This document shows, piece after piece, positions 23,061-35,014 of a DNA stretch of 64,000 nucleotides. Every line of letters begins with the position of its first letter. Position 1 is the stretch's first letter. A program made the position numbers and the translations under genes. Under the pieces are notes generated by a model. The model had not been told where the DNA came from, did no database searches, and was given only the letters and a program-made list of their open reading frames with translations. This DNA comes from Stercorarius parasiticus (Eukaryota; Chordata; Aves; Charadriiformes; Stercorariidae), in NCBI GenBank assembly GCA_013396915.1, contig VWZL01002558.1, positions 373,021-437,020 of the forward strand, read 5' to 3'.

Positions 23061-25297
23061 CCAGACGAGGAGGCCAGAATAGAATCTGAGAAGTTTAGAA
23101 GGAATTTAAGAATGAAGCCAACATTTAATGAGGCTTGGGAAGAAAGTTCCCCCAAGGGCCTGTTATTGAATAGCTGCTGGCTGTAGGCCTTTTTCATTCT
23201 CTTTTAGAGCAGCTGGTACTGGCCGTTGCTGGAGACAGAAAAGCTGACAGGGTCAGAGATGGCAATGGCTGTCTTTAAGGCTTATTCTAATTTGAGCTAA
23301 TAGAGTACAGATCCTTAGCAAAGGACACATCATGATTAGGATGTATTTACAACGTATGAGTGAAAGAAATATCCCACTTCCCCTCTCACATTTGTGTCCA
23401 GCCTGCCCCAGGATACAGCGTTATGTTTCAGTTGCACGGTGTGCCTTTTTCTGTCTTGCGCCTGTAGTGTCATAAAGCAACTAGTAGTGTTTAGTGGCTC
23501 TCTGCACCAGTAGCTCCGTCTTGAGGGACTGAAATTGATGTAATTTATCACGGCAGGTGAATATGCATGCTGTACCTCTTGCCCCATCGCACAATGTAGC
23601 AGAAGAAGCAATAGACAGCAAGTCGGAAATAGCTCTCTCGTTTCTTTTTTTTCCCCAGCTTTCTGAAACGGCAACATCATATGTCTGCACGGCTGGAATA
23701 TCCAGGTACAGTAGCTCCTCTTAATGGAGCCGTGTACCACCGCACACTGTCAGAAGCTGTTGGTGCTTTATTACTGAACCATTCACTGTGCATCTATTTT
23801 GCCAGAAGTGGTAGTGAAGGGTGCCTTTTGTTTTGTGACTTTTTTTTCCAAAAGAAAGAATTCCTTTGCCTGTGTTTATACCTTGTCTCGATGCTTTTGT
23901 ACTGTCACTTAACGCTGAAGGACCATTATATCTTTTATTTAATAGACACATCCCAAGCAAGACAGAGCAAATGGATGGGGCTGTCATTGCCTGGATCAGT
24001 ATGTTTTCTTCCTGCATGCGTACTGTTCTCTAATCATACAGTATCACCCCTGGCTTGATAGGTTGATTAAAATCATAGCTCCAGGCCTTTAGATTACGTG
24101 TGACAGTTCTCTCAGAAATTTAGGATGAAGATTACCAGGTCGCCCTGACTCGACTGCAGCGAGCTCCTTGAGTTTTGGCTCCACCTCAGCTGTGTTACTT
24201 TGTGTTTCCACAGGCTTGTTTCCATTAACGTTCTTCTTGCCTGTACCTCCGCTTTCAGCATCACTTCACTAGTCCATGCCAGAAAGCCAGGAAACATGGG
24301 TGTTGAGTCATACCCACAGCGGGTATCCTACCCCCACTATGAAAGATCTCTCGGTGCGAATATTGCAACTTGACTTCAAATATGCTGCTGCTACTATTTG
24401 GAGGAGAGAGAACTCCGCAGGGCTGGGGGGAAAAGATGGAGAGTGACATAATTTTGTCTGGGCAGGGACCTGTTCCAACCATTTCTAGAATTTGTCCCAA
24501 TTAGCCGGGCTCCTCCCAGGTGCTGGCCCTACACAATCCCCAGGGCGGCTGGTGGGAGCTGCAGCTGTTCGGCACCTTTGCAGGCCAGGCTGCTTATGTC
24601 CGGGACTAATCAGAAATGCTTCAACCATGAAAAGGTTTGTGACTTTGAGAATATTTTACATATCCCTGTTAAGAAACATCAAAATAACCCTAATCCCTTT
24701 GCAAACGTTAAGTCTTAACACAATCTTTTACTTGGCACAGTATCCACGGGCAGGCATACACACATGTTAACAGGGCTAATGAGCAGAACAGTCAATAAAA
24801 TAAAATAAAACAAAACTCTTCTGCTCCCAACAGTGCAGTCTTATCACAGTTGTGCTACATTTTTCTTCTACAGAATTCAAAGTTTTGTTTTAAATTCTGC
24901 ATATCACAGCCATACTAAATATCCCCTTAGACGAGACACAAAGCTGCTGAGTAAGACCCCTGCAAATCAGGGATGCTTTTTCATAAGACCAACATGCATA
25001 ATTTATATCTGCATACAATTAGCCTGTTTACATTTATACATCTTCTGTTTCCTTTTATGTGAAATATTCCACAGGATACTTGGTAATGCATTCAAAGTAA
25101 CCTGTTTCTATTATTATTTTTTTTTAAGGCTGCAGGACTAAACTATTTATAAAACCTCACACCTAATAAATACTTTATATGAATACAAAAGTGTTTTCTT
25201 ACTAGGTAGCTATGGCTTTACATTAAAAATAGTCATGCTTTTTCCCAGTTTTGAAGCTCTCAAGCAGTAGTCCATAAATCCTTGACACATTTTAAAA
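23061..25297. other. Unique stretch, no gene recognised
   Basis: Frames at 23336-23740 (minus) and 23681-24058 (plus) overlap and resemble nothing known. An AATAAAATAAAATAAAAC run lies near 24795-24813. A pyrimidine-to-T8 tract precedes AAGGCTGCAG at about 25110-25135. Confidence 0.5.
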
Positions 25298-25597
25298 ATG
25301 TGTTTAAATTGTGGGTTTTGTGAATGCATTCAGTGTCAGAGTCATAATCATCTCTCCAGAACGGATACAGCAGACCAAAGTCCTTCCATCACCCCTGATC
25401 TGGAGCGTCCCTCCTTCAAGACTGCAAGATCCTTTCGGGGGTTTGGATTTGCTTCACCAGGCATATTGTGGCTTGCTTTAACCCTTCTGTGCTTGGCCAC
25501 CTTGTGGCTTCTCTTGGCCCAAATGAGGCGGCGAGGCTGCATATACGTAACAGATGATACTGAAGAGGCTTGGTCTTATCGTCAGAAATGCAGCTAA
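25298..25597 (+). other. 99-residue open frame with a membrane-like segment, unrecognised
   Basis: The frame has a true ATG with A at -3. The predicted peptide starts with a short Cys-rich part (CLNCGFCECIQC). Residues about 55-76 (GILWLALTLLCLATLWLLLA) are strongly hydrophobic and are followed by RRR and an acidic tail (TDDTEE). That layout fits a single-pass membrane protein with its C-terminus inside. I recognise no family, and frames are also open on the minus strand here. It could be a small membrane protein gene, an exon or chance. Confidence 0.15.
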
Positions 25598-26804
25598 CCC
25601 ACAGGAAAAGCTGGTGAGTGCAGTGGTAGGGCATGCCCCTGCTGCACAGCGGGGGAGAAGATGGGGAGGACTCACACTGGGACTGCTTTCACCATGCAAT
25701 AGACAGCAACTAGGGGTGGGTGAGGATGAAAAGCACTGTTTGGGACAGGGGAAACCGGTCTGAACAGGAGGTGCCACGGAGAACGAGACCTCAGAGAAGG
25801 GCAAGTGTCTGGCAGGGAATGAGCAGGGACAGGAGCTGGCAGAGGTGTTTGGGACAGGAGACTAAGATTTTGAAGAGAAAACTGTTTCTTGGTGAAGGGA
25901 AAGAAATCCTGGGTAGAAAAGACCACGTGCCTTTTATACAGATAATATTTATCAGTAGAGACTTACAAATTAAATCACTTTGTAAACTACTCATTACTAG
26001 CGTACTACTTGCATACTTACAATGGAGGAAGTCACTGCTATCGTAAAAACACCTACAGAGGTGTGGCAGAGACGCTCTGTTTCACAAGCGTGTCATGCTC
26101 AGAGCAATGGAGCTTCGGGTTCTCCCTGCCACCCAGACATGCACTCCGCTGCAACTTCTGCCACGCAGTGATGAGACAGGTCAGTGGTGTTTTAACTACC
26201 AGCTACTGACTTTCGGATTTGAGCACCCAGGGACAGACTGGCACTGCCTCCCTCAGCACACCCTGGCACTTATTCCTGGAGCATTTGTTCTTTGGAGCAG
26301 TCTTCCTTTTCATATTCCAACCCCTGCTTCCCCTCTCTTTTTTTACGGTATCCCCTGAGACCAGAGTAGCTATTTTCTGACCATGAGTCAAAGGGGAGAA
26401 TGGTGAAGAATTTGGTACAGGGTGATCCAAGAGGGGGGGGAATTACTGGTATTACTTTGCACTCACACAGCACCAACTCTCCACAGAGCTGTTATTGTAA
26501 CATAAAACACAGCTGGAACATTAGCCATTGATCCTTATGAGTTTCTTCTTCAATCAATATTTCTTTATAGGGAACTTCACTTAGGAAGCAATAAAGAGGT
26601 ACATCATAACTGCTATGTGCCACAGGATACAAGGGTTCATTTGAGATGCTCTGAGTCCTGCTGGTATTGAAAGGGGACCGCAGTGCCACAGCAGGCCAGA
26701 AGATGATACATTTGGAGATCAGGCTCTGCAGTCCGTGATGCTGCTGGCGAGAACTAGGACCTCTCAGACGGCTCCCCAGGGCACAGCCCTTGAGTTTGCC
26801 AGTT
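25598..26804. other. Unique GC-moderate stretch
   Basis: Overlapping short frames occur on both strands between 25554 and 26476, none recognisable. CAGGAAAAGCTGGTGAGTG near 25605 resembles a splice donor. A G8 run lies near 26433. Confidence 0.45.
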
Positions 26805-26850
26805 GCTGCAGCTCTTGACCTCTCCTGTGCCTTAGTCTCCAGGAAATTAT
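26805..26850 (+). mobile_element. Possible MIR-type SINE remnant
   Basis: TCTTGACCTCTCCTGTGCCT followed by TAGTCTCC resembles the MIR segment TTAACCTCTCTGTGCCTCAG and TTTCC. Only about 35 bases are alignable by eye, so the assignment is tentative. Confidence 0.3.
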
Positions 26851-28489
26851 TTCTCTGTTACATTCTTACTCATCAGCTTTGAGACTCACACTTCCCTGCC
26901 TGAGGAATGGGATGACTAAATACTGACCAGGACAAGTTCAAATTCTCTAAATTCTTATTAAACCCGAAGGATTGAAAATGTGCAGGGAAGAAACATCAAA
27001 AAATCATTTACGTAGAAACAAGTTGCCTGGCATAACAAGACAATTAAAACATCCATCCCAGCAGTGCATTTTTATGAGTTCTGTCAGGAGCCGAGGAAGA
27101 GCTCAGAGCCACCTCACAAGGCAATAAAGGGAGAATCTCAGATAGGAATTACTGTTCATACAACCAGGCAGATGGGTTGTCCCATGCAGGTCAGATGTAG
27201 AAGGGGCTTTTTAATTTTCTTTGAGACTGGAATGCACTAAACAGCTTTTGTTATAACAGGAAAACTTGTCTGTCAGATACCGAAATAGACCAAGATAAGG
27301 TCATATGCTTACAATTCTACGTTTGATGCTAAATAGAGAGTTACTGTATAAAAAGTGGAGGAAAAATGCAAAGGATAAAAAAATCCCAGGACAAGGTAAT
27401 CTTTAGTCTGATTGTAGCACTTGCCATTATTTTGCAAACATGCCTGTTCTCATTTCGCTTTTATTTTTAGGAAAGTGTTCCTATCCCTTGCCACTATCTT
27501 CTGCTGTTCATTGTGAAATTAATAATAGCCAATTAATGTTGCTGAAACTGAGATGCACTTTTGTTGCTTGGTGCTGCCCAAAGATCCTGGTCAGTTTGTG
27601 AGCATCACTATTCTGTCATTTATAACTTTTTGCAAGCCAGCGACCAACAGGCATCGTCCTGTCTCAAGCAACCCAGAGATTTAGTTAAGTCTCAACAACA
27701 TACAACAAACACCTGGGGGGAGAGAGAGAGAGATTAGAGAGGTCAAAGCCAAAAGCAGAATGTGATAGTTACAGATCACTTTGTTGTTTTAAGATTAACA
27801 GATACTGGCAATTATCCTTCGACCCTTTCCAGAGACGCCCTGCAAAGCAGGAGGGGTTGTGCACAGGACTTAATCTCTCTGTGTTGGCTCATTTCCAGCC
27901 ACCATCTGAGGGTAGCGCTCTGGTAACCTTTGTTTGCTGCCTCTGACTTTCTGAATCTCCCTTCAGTTTGACTCTCAACACGTGGCAGAAGGAAAGATGC
28001 TACCTGTCCTCCCTCCTCCCAGCTCTGCCCCTGTCCCCACCTGAGAAGGTGCAGCCCAGGTGGATCCCACTGGGGATGGGGACGAGGACGAGGATCCTCA
28101 CAGACTAACTGAGGTCACTGCACTTGAGAAAGCACTGAGAAGAACTGCAGATCTCACACTGTTTTTGTGAAGAAGCAGATATCAGCTGTCCTGTTACAAT
28201 GGTTATAAAGACACTGGATAAAAAAACCTTGAGACACTCGTGAGTTAAGGGATTGCTGGCCTTCAAGCAGCAGGGTTCTTCCACCACATTGTCACCTGTT
28301 TTCTCTCTAGCTGTTCCTCCCTTGGTTTAGATGCACTGTGAGAGAGAGACAAACAATTGAGACAAGCAGGAGTGGTGGTTGACTTGCTGCATCAGAAGGA
28401 GGTCAATACTAACGTATTTCTGAGTCAATGAACTGTGCAATGAAAATGCTGGTGATTTCAAAGAGACGGCAAAGAGCATGCACAAGGCA
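26851..28489. other. Unique stretch
   Basis: No gene is recognised. A G6 run followed by an AG tract lies at about 27715-27732. GGGGATGGGGACGAGGACGA near 28071 is a short purine-rich direct repeat. Confidence 0.5.
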
Positions 28490-28580
28490 TGTGCAATGAC
28501 ACATACACATATACACGAATGTATACAAGACTTATACACAGATATGTAGTACACACACACTCACACTCACATAGACAAAT
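28490..28580. repeat. AC/ACAT-rich low-complexity tract
   Basis: A run of ACATACACATATACAC-type sequence is followed by an AC dinucleotide run at 28550-28560 and CACTCACACTCAC. The open minus-strand frames here (28327-28822) are low-complexity translations of it. Confidence 0.75.
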
Positions 28581-31500
28581 ACCACAGTGATATTCAATAA
28601 AAGAACGGGTATTTTCTCAGACAATTCCAGATAAAAGGATTGCTTACTTGATCTATTATGTTGACTGTGAAGAGAAAACAAGATGGAAGCGTAGGCAGAG
28701 GTATGAGGTGGGCAGGCAGCGTTTGAGAGTTCAGGATTATATCTTAGTGCAAAAATGCTTTGGCAGAGCACATAGGTGTAAAAATACGAAGACAGAAAGA
28801 GGGGGAATTCAATTTCTTCCATTTTGAGCCTTTATTTTACTAAAGAGGTGAAAAGTTCTTAAAACATTGAAGAGAAAGGTTTATGGATTGTTTGAGCTGT
28901 GAAAAACTCATTTTAGTTCACACAAGCACTGCTGATTTTCTCACTTTCTGTTGATACGTTATGCATGGAGTTATCACACCAATGATATTCCACAATGTTT
29001 CTTAGACCCCTCGAAAGGTCAAGGGATCAGTTGCCAACAAAGTTGTGCTACAAATGCTGATCAGACCTACAGGATTCAGTGCTAGATAAGGTATTCCTGA
29101 GCATTTTTCACTTTGAAGTTCACTGAGCACACTAAAACAGGACAAAGAAATCATGAAGATGCTCCTCACATCTATCCAACGTGTTATGGAGCACTGGCTG
29201 GAAGTATTAGGAAAACCATGCCTGCTGAGTAATTTGAGAATAAAGGATTTGCTACAATGTCAAAGCATAAAGATCTTCTGGTCTCTTTGAACAAATCCAT
29301 TCCTCATACCCTAAAACTCAACAACGAAAAGTCAGATATTTGCACGAAGAAAACTGGAACTCCTTTAAGATATGTAGTAAGTCTGCCACTTAAGAGCTAC
29401 ATGAATGGTAATCATCAGGAAGTGTGTAAAATATTGGATTACTCACACAACAGCAAAAAGAAAGATTCTAAGAAAACACATATATATCCTGGAACAGCAA
29501 AAAAAAAAAAATCAGCATAAAAGAGCAGTCAATGGGTGAAAAATGGTCAAATGAGTTTCTGTTTCCAGCCTTAATAAATTACTCTGATAATTCCTGCCCT
29601 TTGTTGATTTGTAAAATAATTTAGCAGCTCAGCGTGAACACTCCGTCAAGATGTAAGTCTATCATAGAACTGAGATAACCATTCAGGGTTTTTTGTTGTT
29701 CCTGGTCTGCTACATGCTTTGTCAGAGAAGATTTAGTGTAGTAACGAGCAACCAAGAAAGGGGGCATGTAAGAAATTTCCTCTGTTCTGTCATTTGATAT
29801 TAATGCTGGAGCTCCAGGAGAGACATTCAGGCTGGCTGACACTCGTGCGTGTGAATCTGAACTACTCCTACGGTTCTGCTGCTATGATCCACAGTATCTT
29901 TTTGGGCAAAATCAACTCTGTGTTTCCCTGGTGCTAAGTTTTCTTCATAAATGGTCTTCGCTGAGAACACTTTAATGTTTCTGAGATAGGAAGGGGACCT
30001 ATGACAGAGTTTTCCCAGGACCCTGAGTGTGCTGAGGAGGCAAAATTAGCTTCCTCACCTACCTCCACCTGCATTGTTGCAGAGGGAGGAGTCCACTTTA
30101 CATACATAGTGCAGAAGTAGCTTTGCAGTTTGCTCCATATTGACCTGATTTAAAATGCTTTCTGACATGCTTATCCACAGCAACATATCAGTTTAAGGCA
30201 AAGAATGAGAGCCTGAGAGATGGCCAGAGGGATAGAGATGGTGCAAACATGACATGCTAGCCATGGGTAGGCTGAGAAGCCCATTCTCCTGATTTATTGT
30301 CTAAGTCACTGTCTAGGTATGCATCTGCTGCCCCCCCTGAGCATCCCTCCCGGGGTGGTGGAGAAGTAAAGAAAGAATTATTGACTTCTCAGCCACAAGA
30401 GATCAAAGAGTCTACTGACACTGTGGTGCATGATGCCTCTCAAGTGACTCCTGAAATTTAAGACTTAGTCTTGTTAATGCCATGAGGTGTCTGTTTTGCA
30501 CACAGATGGGGTATGAAGGTTTTGGTTTTCAGCCAGCCTGCACAATGCTGGCTTCGGTTCGCAGGTTACATGAAGGCTGGGTAGGGAGGTGATCTGAAAG
30601 GGGCTGAAACAACTCTGTGGAAAGAGCAGTGAGAGAGTGAATTTACTGAGGGTAGGACTGAGCATCTTCATAACCTGCCAGGTGGTGAGGTGCCAGAGGG
30701 CTTACAAACAAGCCTTAATGCTTTTATAGCATTACTAGTCTTAATTATAACCAATAACAAACCTACTCAGAGGAATCTTTTGTTGATATACTTGGTGTGT
30801 GATTTTGTTTTAATGTTTGTTCTTTACTCTTCAGATACTGTTCTGTTAAGTGACCTCACTGACGGCATTTGGTGATGTTTATCTGTCTACATGAGGACTA
30901 TGTGACTGAGACTGGGGTTTTCTGATACGCTTGAGAGTTGCCTAGGTACTTTGAAATATGCATATGTTCCAATATATATCAATATAGTCACGCAAAACAG
31001 GGTGACTGGGCAATGTAAAAAACATGAAAGGAAGTGTTTAGACAGAATAGTTGGTTAAAATCCATGATTTTGTACTGAAACATCTTTGTGAAGAAAACTG
31101 GGATTTAGAATGCTAAACTGCTGGTGTTTTGGTAAATATGGCTCTGGGCTTTTATTTTGTGCTTTAATTCAACACCATTTTTAATTAGTTCTAAATAATG
31201 ACATCGTTTTAAAAAAAAATATATTCCTGAGTAAGGTGAAAAAACCTGTTTCTTAGGATGAGATCACCACTATCTAGATGTATATTTTGTTGCCGAGACA
31301 CAAAAGCAATTATAGTGTAATGCAGGTGGCAGCCGTATGTGCGTGGGCAGAGTGTCATATTTGTATGCTGATGTGCTTTTTATGGGTTGTTCGTCCCTCC
31401 AGTGACTGCTGCCCCAATCCAGCAGTCATCACCCACAGTCTTCTCAGCTCCTTCTGCCTCCTTTCACGCTTTGAGGTGAGCCCCTTGTTCAGGAACTAAG

Positions 31501-31698
31501 GATAACAGGTAGATAAAGAGTTCTCCTGTGGAAAAACCATTACTTTGCAGTGTTAGCTGATGCTCTTGATCTTAACAAATCTCTCAAGTGCTTCATCAGG
31601 GAGGAATGGTTGTCTGTTGAGAGTTTCATTCAGATGCTATTGTTGATTTTTTTCAAAAGGTTGGAAGAGTGACTGGAAGGACAAATTGCATGATGAGG
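28581..31698. other. Unique stretch, no gene recognised
   Basis: A plus-strand frame of 87 codons (29257-29520) ends in Lys codons because it runs into A13 at 29499-29511. It is not recognisable, and no matching flanking repeats were seen to support a retroposed copy. Minus-strand frames at 29621-29842 and 30474-30671 are also unrecognised. Confidence 0.5.
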
Positions 31699-31830
31699 AT
31701 TCAGAAGATATGATCTCTAGTTTTGGCTCTAGCACAAATCTAGTCCCGCCTCATACCTGACAGTGACTCTGTTTTTGTTGCTAATGTAGAAGTGGGGACA
31801 ATGTCTAACTTAGTGGGTGGTCTAATAGTT
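31699..31830 (+). mobile_element. MIR-type SINE remnant
   Basis: The order of segments follows the MIR consensus: ATTCAGAAGATATGATCTCT, AGTTTTGGCTCTAGCACAAA, a diverged middle, then AGAAGTGGGGACAATGTCTA, which resembles the MIR region TGTAAAATGGGGATAAT. MIR is an ancient tRNA-derived SINE of amniotes, and scattered old copies survive in birds. The copy is heavily diverged. Confidence 0.5.
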
Positions 31831-34352
31831 TTAATACTGCTTGCAAACCCAGTGGGGTTTTCTAATGATCAGTGTTTGAGCAGCGACACCTGTATTTTTC
31901 CTATTGATCTTTGCCATGAATTTGACTGATAGCATTGATCTACTGGACCAATGACCACTTATATCACTGGAGGTTCTGATCCAAAAGAACTACTGAAGTT
32001 ATCACAGGAATTTTGTTGTTGGGCTGATACATCAGATGCCCAGTACCTTAGCCTCAAAATTGTCCTACTCACCTTGAAGAATGAAAAAGCCAGGCTTTAA
32101 CAAGGTGTAAAACCTTGCTTTCATTACAATGTCTTGAGTTGCTCCTGAATTGCAGTGATGATGGAACTTCATTCTGAAAAATATTCCACCTAGAAGAGGC
32201 ATGATTCAACCCCAATAGCTGAATTCATCCTTTTCATTAGAAAGTCAGTAGCAATATGGAAAGAATTAGTGAACAGATCGTATACAGTTTAATTCTGGTT
32301 TTGTTTGTTTGTTTGTTTGTTTGTTTTCTTACTTATCAATGACTATGGGTTTTTCTGTTCTAGTCTGGCAGAATTAATCCTTTGTGGCAAGTAAGCCGAT
32401 TCACATAAGCTTGTGTAGCCCAGTGTAGGGGTTTTTTTTAAACAGTCTTTAGTTACTCAGGGCATCGAATTTACAGTCTTTGATTCTAAAATAAAATGCT
32501 TGTGTATTTTGAATTAGTAGAATACATACCAGAGTCCTCATTTAAACTGTATATCAAAACAAGGATATGAATTCAGTGAGTGTGATCTTCAGCTGAGACA
32601 TCAGTTTACAAACTGGTTAATTATGTATCTTAAATACATAATTATAGCAAGGGAAAAGTCTGCTTATGTGTCAAATAACTGGGTACTCTATCATCACAGC
32701 TAAAAGAGTTCTCCATTTGTTTGGGAAAGGAATTTTTTCCCTCTTTTCATTTGTTTGTCATACCCTCCATTTGTTTGTCAGGGTCAGAAAGCTAAGTTAA
32801 GAAGACTTTCAGAGAGAGGGGCTATTTGTTACCTTGCTGTTAAAATCATGTTTCACGGTCTGTGACCACAATATTTTCAACACTGCGATGCTACACATGA
32901 AGCACAAGATTACTAGTTATCGTCTCTGATTTCACTGTTTCCTGTTTCATGTCTTATCTGGCCTAAAATTTCTGTAGATAAACGCAGTTTCCAAGTTAAA
33001 CACAGATGTGGTGCGGTGTAATTCTGGCAGGTGCTATTGTGTTTGTGCTATAAGAGGTGTTACCTGATCTTGCTTGTCTTTAAAGCTGAGAAGACAAGGG
33101 GGCTGATTCTGCTTTCCCTCGAACGTGCGCAGTGATGTAAAAAAGGAAATCTCCACCGGCAGGTACTTTACAGAGGTGAACCAGGCCCACAGTGAAGAGT
33201 TTGTTTTCGCGTCCTTCCTGGACTCTCACAAATACCTGCCCTCTGTTCCCTGGGAATTATGCTTTCCTTTGCAATTTTTGAATGTGCATTACAGCAGTTT
33301 GTGGAGATGCTGATACAAAAAGGATAAAGGTTAAGGGTGTTCTAACAGGTATCACACAGAAAATAGGTAGGGTAAGAGAAATAGGCACTATAATGTGGAG
33401 ATTAAGAGAGAGAGTGTTGCAAGGAAGGATGTAAAGATGCATGCAAATAGGAGAATTAAATAGGAAAAAATAAGATAGTAGACCATGATTGAAAACGGTT
33501 AGCATGAAAGCACAAGGCAGGCAAAAAGGGGCTAAGACAATACTTATTGACATTTCATTCATCAGAGGAACAAGAGAAACAGGCACCTAATTTTCATGAG
33601 CGTCCTAAAGTTCAGCAGGCATAAAATCATACAGTTAAATTACAGAATACCAACACACTAAATCACGCATACATACATACAAACAAGATGTTTAAAAAAA
33701 TAAATGTAATCTTATTTTAAACAGCTTATGGTCCCCTCCAGAACCAATTTAGCCATTTGTCTGTAATACCCTGGCATGGTTCCTGTAAAAATGGGAGCAA
33801 TTTAAGATTCAGCAAGTTGGTTAGCAATTTAAAAGAAAAAAAATCAACCTGGTATATTCAAATAATGTTAAAAGGTTTTACTTAAACTCACAAATCACAG
33901 AACTCAGGCATGACTAAAGTGGTGCTACTTAACCCCCTCCACTCTGTTGAAGGATTACAGAAGCTATCCATTGTTTGCAACCTCTTTTAACACTTAAATC
34001 CAGCAGATTAAAGACAGGATTTTGAGAACTGAGTAATAGGTGAGAAGTTTGTGAGAAGAATAATGATAAAGGGAGCCGTTGTCATCAAATTATTCTAATC
34101 TGATAGTTATATTTATAGTTCTGTGTTCGATAATGCCCAGGAGCTGGAAATATTTTAAAATCCTTTTTAACTTCTTGACTTCAGAATTTTATTTTTGAGT
34201 GATGCGTCTGTTGTGCCTATGTGAAAGTTGCTCAGAAACTAGAGATAATACTGAAGTTTAAAAACATCATTTTTGTTTTAACTTCTTCATATTGCAAAAA
34301 CTCTTCCAGTTATCGGAACACACTGGTTTGTGAGAAATAAGATGCTCGACTA
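31831..34352. other. Unique stretch with simple repeats
   Basis: No gene is recognised. CATTTGTTTGTCA occurs at 32748-32760 and again at 32768-32780 (period 20). A CATA tetranucleotide run lies near 33667-33685. A minus-strand frame at 33257-33586 has hydrophobic residues but no recognisable domain. Confidence 0.5.
32299..32326. repeat. TTTG microsatellite
   Basis: Seven near-perfect TTTG units, a simple repeat with no sign of an attached element. Confidence 0.9.
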
Positions 34353-35014
34353 ATCACAGAATCACAGAATGACAGAATGGTAGGGTCGGAAGGGACCTCT
34401 GGAGATCATCTAGTCCAACCCCCCTGCCAGAGCAGGGTCACCTAGAGCAGGTTGCACAGGAATGCATCCAGGCNNNNNNNNNNNNNNNNNNNNNNNNNNN
34501 NNNNNNNNNNNNNNNNNNNNNNNNNNNNNNNNNNNNNNNNNNNNNNNNNNNNNNNNNNNNNNNNNNNNNNNNNNNNNNNNNNNNNNNNNNNNNNNNNNNN
34601 NNNNNNNNNNNNNNNNNNNNNNNNNNNNNNNNNNNNNNNNNNNNNNNNNNNNNNNNNNNNNNNNNNNNNNNNNNNNNNNNNNNNNNNNNNNNNNNNNNNN
34701 NNNNNNNNNNNNNNNNNNNNNNNNNNNNNNNNNNNNNNNNNNNNNNNNNNNNNNNNNNNNNNNNNNNNNNNNNNNNNNNNNNNNNNNNNNNNNNNNNNNN
34801 NNNNNNNNNNNNNNNNNNNNNNNNNNNNNNNNNNNNNNNNNNNNNNNNNNNNTGTGTCAGCCACCCCTCCCAGCTTTGTGTCATCGGCAAACCTGCTGAG
34901 GGTGCACTCTGTCCCCTCATCCAGGTCATTGATGAATATATTGAAGAGGACTGGACCCAGTACTGACCCCTGGGGAACACCACTTGTCACTGACCTCCAA
35001 CTAGACTCTGTGCC
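34353..35014 (-). mobile_element. CR1 LINE, 5'-truncated, interrupted by an assembly gap
   Basis: The left end, read on the minus strand, is a typical CR1 3' terminus with ATTCTGTG octamers and GACTAGATGATCTCCAGAGG. The right end encodes part of the reverse transcriptase on the minus strand: [20 protein letters not shown], followed by [14 protein letters not shown], which is the catalytic [FY]xDD block. About 46 codons are readable without a stop. The copy starts around 35014, so the endonuclease and early transcriptase are missing. The middle is lost in 379 Ns. It is probably a fairly young insertion. Confidence 0.95.
34474..34852. other. Assembly gap (379 N)
   Basis: An unbroken run of N inside the CR1 element. 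Long frames reported across it are artefacts. From the organisation of CR1 ORF2, the missing part should hold the thumb and C-terminal region of ORF2 and part of the 3' untranslated region. Confidence 1.

Noticed and set aside
28327..28822. Cys/Val-rich minus-strand frames resembling a membrane protein
   Set aside because: They translate an AC/ACAT low-complexity tract.
29257..29520. Frame ending in a Lys run beside A13, suggestive of a processed pseudogene
   Set aside because: No recognisable parent protein, no visible target-site duplication, and the Lys codons come from the A-run.
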